Source of the DNA: Micrococcaceae bacterium Sec5.7
GTDB lineage: Bacteria > Actinomycetota > Actinomycetes > Actinomycetales > Micrococcaceae
Assembly (NCBI GenBank): GCA_039636785.1
Contig: CP144169.1
Span: 3,038,001-3,102,000 of the forward strand
Direction: 5' to 3'
DNA: 64,000 bases
Shown: positions 34,800 through 42,745 of the stretch, piece by piece
Numbering within the stretch: position 1 is the first letter of the stretch
Layout: every line of letters starts with the position of its first letter
Made by a program: the position numbers and the translations under genes
The notes under the pieces: model-generated
The model's database searches: none
Told to the model about the DNA's origin: nothing
Seen by the model: the letters and a program-made list of their open reading frames with translations, nothing else

Positions 34800-35146
34800 G
34801 CCCAACCACTCGAGCCAGCGTTGCGCGCGATTGATCCAGATCTCATTCGTGTCCGGTCGCGGTCCAGCGCTTCATTGCTTCGAGGAGATGATTTGGGGTG
34901 AGCATGAAGCGAGGTTCGAGTTCCTCCCAGCCTGGCTCTTTCACGCGCCGGCACCCCGTGGCGTCACTTCAGCTCTTGCAACCAGTTACGGGTTCCAAAC
35001 GGCGGATCTCAGCGGGTGCCTTTCGTCCAGGCCAGGCGGGTAGGCTAAGGACCGCTAAGACATTCGGGATGGGCGGCTTCCACGGCCGCCCCGCCTACGC
35101 AGACGTCGACGCAGGCGTCGCCAACGAGAACTGGAGACTGCACCCC
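34800..35146. other. Leader region between site 4 and the VOC gene
   Basis: About 350 bases. On the minus strand 34860-34910 there is a short fragment (MLTPNHLLEAMKRWTATGHE, then stop) that may be a gene remnant. Otherwise I see nothing beyond the expected promoter of the VOC gene; a GC-rich hairpin (GGCGGCTTCCACGGCCGCC) is at about 35070. Confidence 0.4.
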
Positions 35147-35587
35147 ATGTCACACGTGCGACGCTTCGACCACGTCGGCATCACCGTTGCTGACCTCGAC
35201 AGAGCAACGGCGTTCTTCGTCGGTCTGGGTCTCGAGGTCGAGGGCCGGATGTTCATGGAGGGCGAGTTCGTGGACACCGTCATCGGCATCGCCGACTCCC
35301 GCAGCGAGATCGTCATGCTGCGGCCGCCCGACGGAGGCGCTGGCTTGGAGCTGACAAGCTTCGTCCGACCCGACCACGAGCCGGGGTCTCCCGCCGCGAT
35401 GTCCACCGAACTAGGACTGCGCAACGTGGCGTTCGAGGTGGACGACCTTCAAGTAGCCCTCGAACGGCTGGCCGCGGACGGCTACGGCCTGATTGGCGGC
35501 GTCGGTCAATACGAGCACGTCTGGCGCATGGCCTACGTGCGCGGACCGGAAGGAATCATCGTGTCCCTGGCCGAGCGGATCGGTTAA
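35147..35587 (+). CDS. VOC-family protein
   Basis: This 146-residue protein has VRRFDHVGITVADLDRATAFFVGLGLEVEGRMFMEGEFVDTVIG as the first half and TELGLRNVAFEVDDLQVALERLAADGYGLIGG ... WRMAYVRGPEGIIVSLAERI as the second. His and Glu metal ligands are in the usual places (DHVGIT, EGIIVSLAE). It is a lactoylglutathione-lyase-like enzyme or resistance protein with no assigned substrate. ATG 35147 is chosen from the fold start. A weaker 28-bp site lies 120 bp downstream. Confidence 0.87.
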   Translation: MSHVRRFDHVGITVADLDRATAFFVGLGLEVEGRMFMEGEFVDTVIGIADSRSEIVMLRPPDGGAGLELTSFVRPDHEPGSPAAMSTELGLRNVAFEVDDLQVALERLAADGYGLIGGVGQYEHVWRMAYVRGPEGIIVSLAERIG

Positions 35588-35707
35588 CGCCACCGTCGGC
35601 GAGTCAGACCGCCTGCTCGTGCGGGTGCAACCCGTCCGGGTTGCTCCGAATTCAACGCAAGTTTGCCCGGCGTCCCGAATGCCGATCGTCTTTCGGGATG
35701 GCGAGGT

Positions 35708-35735
35708 GTTTCGGTGAAGATTCGGCTTGCGGGGC
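35708..35735 (+). repeat. 28-bp crossover-like palindrome, site 5 (weak)
   Basis: It reads GTTTCGGTGAAGAT then TCGGCTTGCGGGGC. The right half matches sites 3 and 4 closely; the left half keeps only CGGTGA. Confidence 0.45.
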
Positions 35736-35863
35736 GATTCCGGACGGCGGAGGTTCGCGCTCCTCAGGTGGGCGGCGGGAGTCTCGTGCCATCATCAGAC
35801 GGAGAGGTCGCGAACCGACGGGCGGTCCCGTCGATCGTGGCGGAGATTCTTTCTACGCGCACC

Positions 35864-35889
35864 TGTCGATCTGGGCGAGACCCGTTCGT
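35864..35889 (+). promoter_or_regulatory. Candidate ECF42-type promoter before the DGPF gene
   Basis: TGTCGA at 35864-35869 is followed about 14 bases later by CGTTCG. TGTCGA in the -35 region is the motif described for ECF42 sigma factors. It is 67 bp upstream of the DGPF-protein gene and fits autoregulation by the adjacent sigma gene. Confidence 0.45.
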
Positions 35890-35936
35890 AGTAGTAGTGC
35901 AGGCGGGAGGATCCAGCCCACGAGGAGGAGAACGTC

Positions 35937-36299
35937 ATGACGAAGTACTTGGTATCTGTCCACAACACTGCCGGCCAGACACGCGCGCCGATGACCGACG
36001 CCGAGATGCAGCAGTCATACCAGCAGATGAATGCTCTGGAGGAGGAGATGAAGTCGGCCGGCGCCTTCGTGTTCTCCGGACGCCTGCACCAGCCCGACAC
36101 CGCCACCGTGGTCCGCGTGTCGAACGGGGAAGCCGTGACCACCGACGGCCCCTTCGCGGAGTCGAAGGAGTACCTGGCCGGCTTCTACATCATCGAGGCC
36201 GACAACCTCGACGGTGCCATGTACTGGGCGTCGAGGACCACCGCTCTGGTCGGAGCGCCAATCGAGGTCCGGCCCTTCTGGGACGAGCCCGCGGCCTGA
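35937..36299 (+). CDS. DGPF/YCII-family protein paired with ECF42 sigma
   Basis: This 120-residue protein starts MTKYLVSVHNTAGQTRAPMTDAEMQQSYQQMNALEEEMKSAGAF and carries the signature TDGPFAESKEYLAGFYIIEADNLDGA. DGPF proteins are the standard neighbours of ECF42 sigma factors and are often their targets. GAGGAGGAG precedes ATG 35937. The sigma gene starts 5 bp after its stop, so the two form an operon. Confidence 0.93.
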   Translation: MTKYLVSVHNTAGQTRAPMTDAEMQQSYQQMNALEEEMKSAGAFVFSGRLHQPDTATVVRVSNGEAVTTDGPFAESKEYLAGFYIIEADNLDGAMYWASRTTALVGAPIEVRPFWDEPAA

Positions 36300-36303
36300 G
36301 CCC

Positions 36304-37533
36304 GTGCGTGCCGCCGATGCCGGATCCGGGCCGGGACCGGGCGAGGTCGGCCGGGTCTTCCGCGAGGAGTCCGGCCGAGCGGTCGCCACCCTGACCCGGG
36401 TCTTCGGTGACCTCGACGTCGCCGAGGACGCGGTCCAGGAAGCGTTCGTCATCGCCCTGCGGAAGTGGCCAAATCACGGGCTTCCGCTCAACCCGGGTGG
36501 CTGGATCACGACGACCGCCCGCCGCCGTGCCCTGGACCGACTACGCCGCGAGGCGCGCGGACACGAACTGCTCCATGAAGTCTCTGTGCTGTCGCCTCGC
36601 AAGGACGATCCCTTGCCGGAGGAGGCGGGACCCCTGCAGGACGACCGGCTGCGCCTGATCTTCACCTGCTGCCACCCGGCGCTGTCCACCGAGGCGCAGG
36701 TGGCGCTCACGCTGCGGCTGCTTGGTGGTATGTCGACCCCCGAGGTCGCGGACGCGTTCCTGGTGACCGAACCCACCATGGCTCAGCGTCTGGTGCGCGC
36801 CAAGCGCAAGATCAAGGCCGCCCGTATCCCCTACCGCGTCCCAGCCGACCACGAGCTCCCGGACCGGATACCCCCGGTGCTGGCCGTCATCTACCTGATC
36901 TACAACGCCGGGCTGACCGCCCCGGCCGAACCCGGTCTGTGCGTGGAAGCCATCCGGCTGGCCCGGACCGTGGCCGGCCTCATGCCCGACGAACCCGAGG
37001 TAGCCGGACTGCTCGCACTACTGCTGCTCACCGAGTCCCGGCGCGCCTCACGTATTCGCACCGACGGGTCGCTCGTCACCCTCGACGAACAGGACCGCAC
37101 ACAATGGGACCGGAATCTGATCGACGAGGGCCTCGCGACTGTGGCCCGTTGCCTGCGCCGCAACCGACCCGGCACCTACCAGATCCAGGCTGCGATCAAC
37201 GCTGTGCACGCGGACGCTGCGACCATCGAACAGACCGATTGGATGCAGATCGTAGCCCTGTACGACCAGCTGCTCGCCATCGCGCCCACACCAGTCGTGG
37301 CCCTCAACCGGGCCATCGCGATCGGCGAGGTGCACGGCCCCGCCGCCGCCCTCGCACTGGTCGACGCCCTGGACCTCGACCACTACCAGCCTTTCCATGC
37401 CACGCGAGCCGACCTGCTCCGACGACTCGGCCGCGCCGACGAGGCAGCAGCCACCTACAAACGCGCGGCAGCCATGACACCACCCGGAGCCGAACGCGAC
37501 TTCCTCAGCGCCGGCGGCCGAGGACCACGCTGA
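36304..37533 (+). CDS. ECF42-type RNA polymerase sigma factor
   Basis: This protein of about 409 residues has sigma region 2 (VFREESGRAVATLTRVFGDLDVAEDAVQEAFVIALRKW) and region 4 (LTLRLLGGMSTPEVADAFLVTEPTMAQRLVRAKRKI). A long C-terminal extension of about 200 residues contains TPR-like helices (DHYQPFHATRADLLRRLGRADEAAATYKRAAAM), which defines the ECF42 group; this extension replaces a classical anti-sigma factor. GTG 36304 is chosen, 5 bp after the DGPF stop. Signals sensed by this group are unknown. Confidence 0.93.
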   Translation: MRAADAGSGPGPGEVGRVFREESGRAVATLTRVFGDLDVAEDAVQEAFVIALRKWPNHGLPLNPGGWITTTARRRALDRLRREARGHELLHEVSVLSPRKDDPLPEEAGPLQDDRLRLIFTCCHPALSTEAQVALTLRLLGGMSTPEVADAFLVTEPTMAQRLVRAKRKIKAARIPYRVPADHELPDRIPPVLAVIYLIYNAGLTAPAEPGLCVEAIRLARTVAGLMPDEPEVAGLLALLLLTESRRASRIRTDGSLVTLDEQDRTQWDRNLIDEGLATVARCLRRNRPGTYQIQAAINAVHADAATIEQTDWMQIVALYDQLLAIAPTPVVALNRAIAIGEVHGPAAALALVDALDLDHYQPFHATRADLLRRLGRADEAAATYKRAAAMTPPGAERDFLSAGGRGPR

Positions 37534-37543
37534 ACGGATCGAC

Positions 37544-37571
37544 GACCCGCAAGCCGTTCGGCTATCGGACA
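37544..37571 (+). repeat. 28-bp crossover-like palindrome, site 6
   Basis: It reads GACCCGCAAGCCGT then TCGGCTATCGGACA. It starts 11 bp after the sigma stop codon. The right half, reversed, is TGTCCGATAG, very close to the resolvase half-site TGTCYRNTA. Confidence 0.65.
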
Positions 37572-37609
37572 CCGTCCCGAGTGCTTCTTGCATCTGGGAC
37601 AAGCCAAGA

Positions 37610-37637
37610 TGCCCGGTGAGGGATCGGCTAACGGGCA
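37610..37637 (+). repeat. 28-bp crossover-like palindrome, site 7 (best copy)
   Basis: It reads TGCCCGGTGAGGGA then TCGGCTAACGGGCA, with TGCCCG and CGGGCA as exact inverted ends and AT at the centre. Confidence 0.75.
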
Positions 37638-37854
37638 CTGTGAGGGCCCGATGAGCCACCGGCTTCCGGGCGGACATCGGCGTCGGTCGGTAGACCATTT
37701 GGGTCGCTCGCCCCATCATCCGGAGCTCTCCGGGGCCTGGCGTCTGGCTTGTGAGGTTTGGTACCGCAATCCTCCCGCGGGAGACGGGAACTGGATCGTT
37801 TCGGTGATAGAGACCGATGTCGAGCGCGACAAATCCTTGCGATCGCGAATATGT

Positions 37855-38346
37855 CGACCGCGAGCCCAGCGACCAGGATCACCCAGCCGAGACCTAGCTG
37901 GCAGGGTCGTATTGGAAAGCGCGCACCTCCTGCGCGCAACGGCAGGCGACCGCGATCTTCGCGGCCCACTCCAAGGCCGCATCGTACGAGGGCAGCTCCA
38001 GCACCGAGTAGCCGCCTTCGAGCTGCGTCGTCTGCGGGTAGGTGCCCTCGCGCACGGTCCCATCGCCGTCGACCGTGACGGGCGGGATGCTCTCATCGAT
38101 GCCGCCGCCGAACACCCAGACGCCGGCGTCCTTCGCCTCCTGAACGACCGCGTGCGCAGCATCCGAAACGGCCTGCAGGTCTTCGTCTGGGACGACCATG
38201 GCGGCACTCGGAAACGAGATCAGATACTTGGTCATCGCGTCGACTCCTTCTTCGCAGCACGGGGGATCGCATTCATCCTCGCCGATGCCATCGTGCCGTG
38301 CAAGGCTCTCGGCGGTCCCGCGGATACCGGTGCCCGCTCACGGATC
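37855..38346 (-). repeat. YCII unit, copy 2 of an inverted duplication
   Basis: This is the inverted counterpart of 32689-33181. Both copies end at crossover-like palindromes on their promoter side (sites 2 and 8). The 4.67 kb between the copies holds the MBL, GNAT, VOC and DGPF/ECF42 genes. Confidence 0.85.
37894..38235 (-). CDS. YCII-family protein, copy 2 (intact)
   Basis: This 113-residue YCII protein (MTKYLISFPSAAMVVPDEDLQAVSDAAHAVVQEAKDAGVWVFGGGIDES ... VREGTYPQTTQLEGGYSVLELPSYDAALEWAAKIAVACRCAQEVRAFQYD) has AAGGAG 7-8 bp before its ATG. It is the intact copy of an inverted pair; copy 1 is at 32800. Proteins of this kind commonly accompany ECF sigma factors, and one such sigma gene lies 0.4 kb away. 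It is bounded by sites 7 and 8. Confidence 0.9.
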   Translation of the reverse strand: MTKYLISFPSAAMVVPDEDLQAVSDAAHAVVQEAKDAGVWVFGGGIDESIPPVTVDGDGTVREGTYPQTTQLEGGYSVLELPSYDAALEWAAKIAVACRCAQEVRAFQYDPAS

Positions 38347-38357
38347 GGCTACCGGCA
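38331..38357 (+). repeat. 27-bp crossover-like palindrome, site 8
   Basis: It reads TGCCCGCTCACGGA then TCGGCTACCGGCA, one base shorter than the others. It marks the right end of the first array and is followed by conserved tract B. Confidence 0.6.
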
Positions 38358-38412
38358 CCGAGTGCGACATTTAGCGCCGTGAAAAGGCCGCCATTTATCG
38401 CTGCGATTCACA
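38358..38412. repeat. Site-adjacent conserved tract, copy B
   Basis: It contains GTGAAAAGGCCGCCATTTAT and CGCTGCGATTCACAGCTGG, matching copies A (29341) and C (61359). From here to the DoxX gene at 38761 I see no gene; the remaining 350 bases probably hold the promoter of the 38761-44164 operon. Confidence 0.6.
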
Positions 38413-38760
38413 GCTGGCGCTCGTTCGGGCGTCGTAGGGGCCAGTCTCTACCGGACGGAATGCAGCCACGCATCACTAGCCCACTTGCGCGATACATAGG
38501 CCCGTACACGGGAAGCGCTACAAAGGATCCGGCGATCTTGGTGGCTTCGTTTGAAGGCAAATACGTCTATTGCGAACGAACGTTACCCGACACTCCCAAA
38601 CGGCTTTAGCGCCCAGTTTGCCGCGCCTTGGTCCCCGACCCCTGGTCGATCCGGCCGCCGTACGCCCATACGCCCCGGCACCCTGACTGCCCTATGTAAT
38701 GGAGGCCGTTCGGGATATGTAAGGACTTTGATGTTGCGCGGCCCCGGCCGCGGGTCTTTA

Positions 38761-39324
38761 ATGAGAGCCATGGGAAAGGCGCCGGTCATGGCTGCTGCGA
38801 CGGCCGCCCCCGTTGAGTCGGGCGGGGACTCACGGCTGGCCCGTGGGGGTGTCGCCGCGTTGCGGATCGGTGTGGCGCTGCTGTGGATCCAGAACGTGGC
38901 GTGGAAGGTGCCACCAGACTTCGGTGAGCACTCGAACACCGGATTGTATTTTTTCACCCGTTTCGCGGTCGACCGCCCGGTGTTTCCCCCTTATGCATGG
39001 TTCGTTGAACACGTGGTGCTGCCGAATTTCCCCTTTTTCGGGTGGATGACGCTGCTCATCGAGGCCGGTCTCGGTGCGTTCCTGCTGATCGGGCTTGCCA
39101 CCCGGTTCTGGGCGGTGGTCGGGTTGGCCCAGTCGCTGGCGATCATGCTGTCCGTCCTGAACGCACCCAATGAATGGCACTGGTCCTACTATCTGATGAT
39201 TCTGGCGCACGTCGCGGTGTTCGCCACCACCGCCGGGCGCAGCTTCGGGGTCGACGGTGTCCTGCGCCCCGGCTGGCAGAAATCCACCGGACGCCTTGGG
39301 GCGCTCCTGGTGAAGCTGTCATGA
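38761..39324 (+). CDS. DoxX-like membrane protein
   Basis: This protein of about 187 residues has four hydrophobic segments: RLARGGVAALRIGVALLWI, WMTLLIEAGLGAFLLIGLA, FWAVVGLAQSLAIMLSVL and YYLMILAHVAVFATTA. The arrangement is that of the DoxX/TQO-small-subunit family, which is linked to membrane redox or thiol metabolism. It is the first gene of an unusual operon, and the next gene starts in its stop codon (ATGA). The start could be ATG 38761 or an in-frame ATG a few codons later. The pathway is unknown. Confidence 0.8.
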   Translation: MRAMGKAPVMAAATAAPVESGGDSRLARGGVAALRIGVALLWIQNVAWKVPPDFGEHSNTGLYFFTRFAVDRPVFPPYAWFVEHVVLPNFPFFGWMTLLIEAGLGAFLLIGLATRFWAVVGLAQSLAIMLSVLNAPNEWHWSYYLMILAHVAVFATTAGRSFGVDGVLRPGWQKSTGRLGALLVKLS

Positions 39325-39722
39325 CCGGGCGGCGTTTCGACCGGGCCGCGGTGGTCCTGGGTGTGGCCGCACTGCTGGGCTCCCTGTTCGCCTTCTCGAC
39401 CGGCGGACCGGCGCCGGTGGACTTTATCCATGTCCGCGGTGCGGGCCTGATCGTGATCGTGGCGTTGGGGGTGGTCGCGGTGCTCGGCGGGGTGCTGCGC
39501 CGGCGTGTTCTGGTGATCGTGGCCGGTGCTGGTCTCGTGGCGGCCGCGGTGATTCAGCTGCTGCAGGCCGGCCAGCCGGTCAACTGGCTCGGCGGGGATG
39601 GCTCCACGCTGGCGCTGATGGGCGGTCTGGGGTTCGGGCTGCTCGCCGTTGCGCTGACACCGCGTCCCCTCTCCACGGCCACAGACAGGAAGACACACGA
39701 TGAATCTGAACGCACGGCTTGA
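39321..39722 (+). CDS. Small membrane protein, unknown
   Basis: I do not recognise this 133-residue protein. It has about four hydrophobic helices (AAVVLGVAALLGSLFAF, GLIVIVALGVVAVLGGV, VLVIVAGAGLVAAAVIQLL, LALMGGLGFGLLAVAL) and a short charged tail. It overlaps the DoxX-like gene by 4 bp and the acyl-CoA dehydrogenase-like gene by 23 bp, so it is cotranscribed and probably works with the DoxX-like protein at the membrane. Confidence 0.72.
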   Translation: MTGRRFDRAAVVLGVAALLGSLFAFSTGGPAPVDFIHVRGAGLIVIVALGVVAVLGGVLRRRVLVIVAGAGLVAAAVIQLLQAGQPVNWLGGDGSTLALMGGLGFGLLAVALTPRPLSTATDRKTHDESERTA

Positions 39723-40851
39723 TCCGGTGCTCGCCGTTGCCGGTGACCATGCCGTCGGAGTCGACGCCGATGCCCGGTTCCCCGAGGAGGCCGTCGCGGC
39801 CCTGCGCGAGTCCGGTTTGCTCGGGCTGACGCTGCCGGTGGAAGTGGGTGGTCTTGGTGGCGGCCCGTACGAACTGGTCGAGGTCCTGGGTGCCCTGGCC
39901 GGGGCCTGCGGGTCGACCGCGATGATCTATCTGATGCATGTCAGTGCCGCGATGCCGGTGGCGGCCGCACCACCGCCGGGACTGCCGGACCTGGTGGCCG
40001 ATCTGGCCAGTGGCAGGACCCTGGGCTCACTGGCGTTCTCGGAGGCCGGATCCAGATCGCATTTCTGGGCGCCCGTGTCCCGGGCACGGCTCAACGGTGC
40101 GGGGGTCCGGCTCAACGCCCGGAAGAGCTGGGTGACCTCGGCCGGTCATGCCGATGTCTACATCGCCTCGACGCTGACCGCCGATGCCGACACCGTTGAC
40201 CTGTTCGCGGTCCCGGCGGGCACACCCGGCGTCGAGGTGGCCGGGAGATGGCACGGCATGGGGCTGCGGGGCAACGCCTCGACCCCGATGACCTTCGACG
40301 CCGAGGTGCCCGAGAGCTACCGCCTCGGTGCGGCCGGCGCCGGGTTGGACTTGATGCTCCAGACGGTGTTGCCGTGGTTCAACCTGGGCAACGCGGCCGT
40401 GTCGGTCGGGTTGTCCCGCGCCGCGGTGGACGCCGCCATCCGGCACACCAGCACCGCCCGGCTGGAACATCTGGCCGAAAGCCTGTCGGCGCTGCCGACC
40501 ATCCGTGCCCAGCTGGCCCGGATGTCGATCGAGCTGGCGTCCACCTCGGCCTATCTCACACAGGCCGCCGGCCGGATTGCCGAGCCGCGCGAGGACACCA
40601 TGCTGCATGTGCTGGGGGTCAAGGCCGCGGCCAACGACGCGGCCCTGCGCATCACAGACTCCGCGATGCGCGTCTGCGGCGGTGCGGCGTTCTCTGAGCA
40701 TCTGCAGATCGACCGGTACTTCCGCGACGCCCGGGCCGGCCACGTCATGGCCCCCACCGCCGACGTGCTCTATGACTTTTACGGCAGGGCCATCACTGGA
40801 CAGCCCCTGTTTGAGAGCCAGCCGTCCGCCCCGGAACAGGCCCCGGCGTGA
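39700..40851 (+). CDS. Acyl-CoA dehydrogenase-like flavoprotein
   Basis: This 383-residue protein of the ACAD fold has an N-terminal helical domain (FPEEAVAALRESGLLGLTLPVEVGGLGGGPYELVEVLGALAGACGSTAMIYLMH), a mid beta domain (LAFSEAGSRSHFWAPVS, GLRGNASTPMTF) and C-terminal helices with MRVCGGAAFSEHLQIDRYFRDARAGHVMAPTADVLYDFYGRAI. It resembles the monooxygenase/desaturase-like branch (DszC, nitroalkane oxidase-type) as much as true acyl-CoA dehydrogenases. The substrate is unknown. It overlaps both neighbours. Confidence 0.82.
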   Translation: MNLNARLDPVLAVAGDHAVGVDADARFPEEAVAALRESGLLGLTLPVEVGGLGGGPYELVEVLGALAGACGSTAMIYLMHVSAAMPVAAAPPPGLPDLVADLASGRTLGSLAFSEAGSRSHFWAPVSRARLNGAGVRLNARKSWVTSAGHADVYIASTLTADADTVDLFAVPAGTPGVEVAGRWHGMGLRGNASTPMTFDAEVPESYRLGAAGAGLDLMLQTVLPWFNLGNAAVSVGLSRAAVDAAIRHTSTARLEHLAESLSALPTIRAQLARMSIELASTSAYLTQAAGRIAEPREDTMLHVLGVKAAANDAALRITDSAMRVCGGAAFSEHLQIDRYFRDARAGHVMAPTADVLYDFYGRAITGQPLFESQPSAPEQAPA

Positions 40852-41660
40852 GCGCCCCGCTGATCGTGGGTTCGGTCGCCTACACGCCAAACGTCGTCAC
40901 CATCTGGGAGGGGATCCGCGACTACTTCGCCGGCAGCCCAGCCGAGATGGATTTCGTGCTCTTCTCCAACTACGGGCGGCAGGTGGATTCGCTGCTTCAG
41001 GGCACGATCGACGTGGCCTGGAACACCAGCCTGGCCTGGGTCCGCACCGTCGCACAGACCAATGGCGCCTGCCGGGCGCTGGCCATGCGGGACACCGACA
41101 CCGTTTTCCGGACAATGTTCGTGGCCCGAGCCGGCAGCGGGCTGGGCGGCCTGGCAGACCTGAAGCGCCGCCGGCTGGCGCTGGGGTCCCGGGATTCGGC
41201 GCAGGCCGCGATCCTGCCCCTCCATTTCCTGACCCAAGCCGGAATCGCCGAGGCCGACGTCGACCTACTGCGGATCGACAGCGACGTCGGCAAACACGGC
41301 GACACCGGCCGCAGCGAGCTCGATGCCCTGCGCGCCGTCCTCGATGACAGGGCCGACGCCGCCGCGATCGGCATCAACACCTGGGAGGCAATCGGGCGCG
41401 ATGAGCTGATGCCCGGGGCGCTCGAGGCTTTCTGGGAATCCCCGGTCTACAGCCACTGCAACTTCACCGCCCTGCCCGCCCTCTCCGAGGAGCGCTCCGC
41501 ACCCTGGGTCGAGCACCTGCTTACGATGGACTGGGACAACCCGGGGCACCGGCCCATCCTTGAAATGGAAGGCCTGCGCCGCTGGGTGGCCCCCCGGCTG
41601 GAGGGGTACGCATCGCTGTTCGAGGCGGTGCACGAGCAGAGGATCGGCTCCCGATGGTAA
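40848..41660 (+). CDS. PhnD/SsuA-like solute-binding fold, cytoplasmic
   Basis: This 270-residue protein has a periplasmic-binding-protein fold: LIVGSVAYTPNVVTIWEGIRDYF, QVDSLLQGTIDVAWNTSLAWV, LADLKRRRLALGSRDSAQAAILPLHFL and ADAAAIGINTWEAI. It resembles phosphonate-binding PhnD proteins but has no signal peptide or lipobox, and no ABC permease or ATPase gene is nearby. It may therefore be an enzyme or a soluble carrier, as in the MqnA/MqnD type. GTG 40848 overlaps the upstream stop (GTGA), and the radical SAM gene overlaps its end. Confidence 0.78.
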   Translation: MSAPLIVGSVAYTPNVVTIWEGIRDYFAGSPAEMDFVLFSNYGRQVDSLLQGTIDVAWNTSLAWVRTVAQTNGACRALAMRDTDTVFRTMFVARAGSGLGGLADLKRRRLALGSRDSAQAAILPLHFLTQAGIAEADVDLLRIDSDVGKHGDTGRSELDALRAVLDDRADAAAIGINTWEAIGRDELMPGALEAFWESPVYSHCNFTALPALSEERSAPWVEHLLTMDWDNPGHRPILEMEGLRRWVAPRLEGYASLFEAVHEQRIGSRW

Positions 41661-42658
41661 AACACGGCATCGTCCTGGATCTGGTTGAACGCATCGCCTC
41701 CGTGGCCGACGGCGCTACGGTGGCCGTGCCGCTGGGACCCGGCGAGCAGGGCCCACTGACGCAGACTGTGACCGCATGGTGTGCCCGGACGGGAAACGAA
41801 CTCCTCGAAGTCCGGGGCGGGGCCGCCATCATCCGCCGCGGCCGTGCCCCGGACCCGCTGGCCGGGCTTGCGTCCGGGCAGATGCCCGGGACCCGGTTGT
41901 GGATGTACACCAACTTTGACTGCAACCTGGCCTGCGACTACTGCTGCGCCCGGTCCTCACCGCAGACCGCCCGCCGGGCCCTGGGCATCGACCGTGTACG
42001 CCGGCTGGCCGGCGAGGCCGTCGCGGCCGGAGTCAGCGAGCTGCTGCTCACCGGCGGGGAACCCTTCCTGCTGCCGGACCTCGATGACCTCGTGGAAGCA
42101 TGCACGGCCGCGCTGCCGACCACGCTGCTGACCAACGGGATGCTCTTTCGCGGCCACCGGCTCGAACGCCTGCGCAGGATGGACCGCAGCAGGCTCGCGC
42201 TGCAGATCAGCCTCGACTCCGCCACCCCGGACACCCACGACAGCCACCGCGGAACCGGATCGTGGGCCCGGGCCGTGGCCGGCATCCGGACCGCGCAGGA
42301 CGAAGGATTCCGGGTCCGGGTCGCCGCAACCCTGCCCGCCGGGCAGAGCCACGAACTCCAGCCGTTCCACACCTTCCTCGACTCGCTCGGCATCGCGCCC
42401 GTTGACCAGGTCATCCGCGCCCTCGCCCACCGCGGCAACGCCGACGCCGGCCTGGAACTGACCATCGAATCGCTCGTCCCCGAAGTGACCGTCACCGCCG
42501 ACGGTGTCTACTGGCACCCCGTCAGCGCCGACGACACCGACCAGCTCGTCACGGCCGAGATCTTCCCGCTGGCCGAGGCCATCGCCGAGGTCCGCCGCCG
42601 ATTCAGCGACTACCGCGCACGCGCCAACGCCGCCGCCCAATGGTTTCCCTGCGCCTGA
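41654..42658 (+). CDS. TusA-like / radical SAM fusion protein
   Basis: This 334-residue protein has two parts. Residues 1-70 (HGIVLDLVERIASVADGATVAVPLGPGEQGPL ... NELLEVRGGAAIIRRG) look like a TusA/SirA-type small domain. From about residue 80 it is a radical SAM domain with the cluster motif CNLACDYCC (CX3CX2C), the GGEPFL loop and LQISLDSA. A truncated end (QWFPCA) lacks a full SPASM Cys set. It should bind a 4Fe-4S cluster and SAM. Overlap with its neighbour gives strict coupling. The reaction is unknown. Confidence 0.82.
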   Translation: MVKHGIVLDLVERIASVADGATVAVPLGPGEQGPLTQTVTAWCARTGNELLEVRGGAAIIRRGRAPDPLAGLASGQMPGTRLWMYTNFDCNLACDYCCARSSPQTARRALGIDRVRRLAGEAVAAGVSELLLTGGEPFLLPDLDDLVEACTAALPTTLLTNGMLFRGHRLERLRRMDRSRLALQISLDSATPDTHDSHRGTGSWARAVAGIRTAQDEGFRVRVAATLPAGQSHELQPFHTFLDSLGIAPVDQVIRALAHRGNADAGLELTIESLVPEVTVTADGVYWHPVSADDTDQLVTAEIFPLAEAIAEVRRRFSDYRARANAAAQWFPCA

Positions 42659-42745
42659 GCACACGAGCCGCGGGCCGGGCCACCCGGCGGGATGCTGCAG
42701 GCACCCCGCCCCCGCCGCGCCCCGTAGCGATCAGGGTCAAAACAT

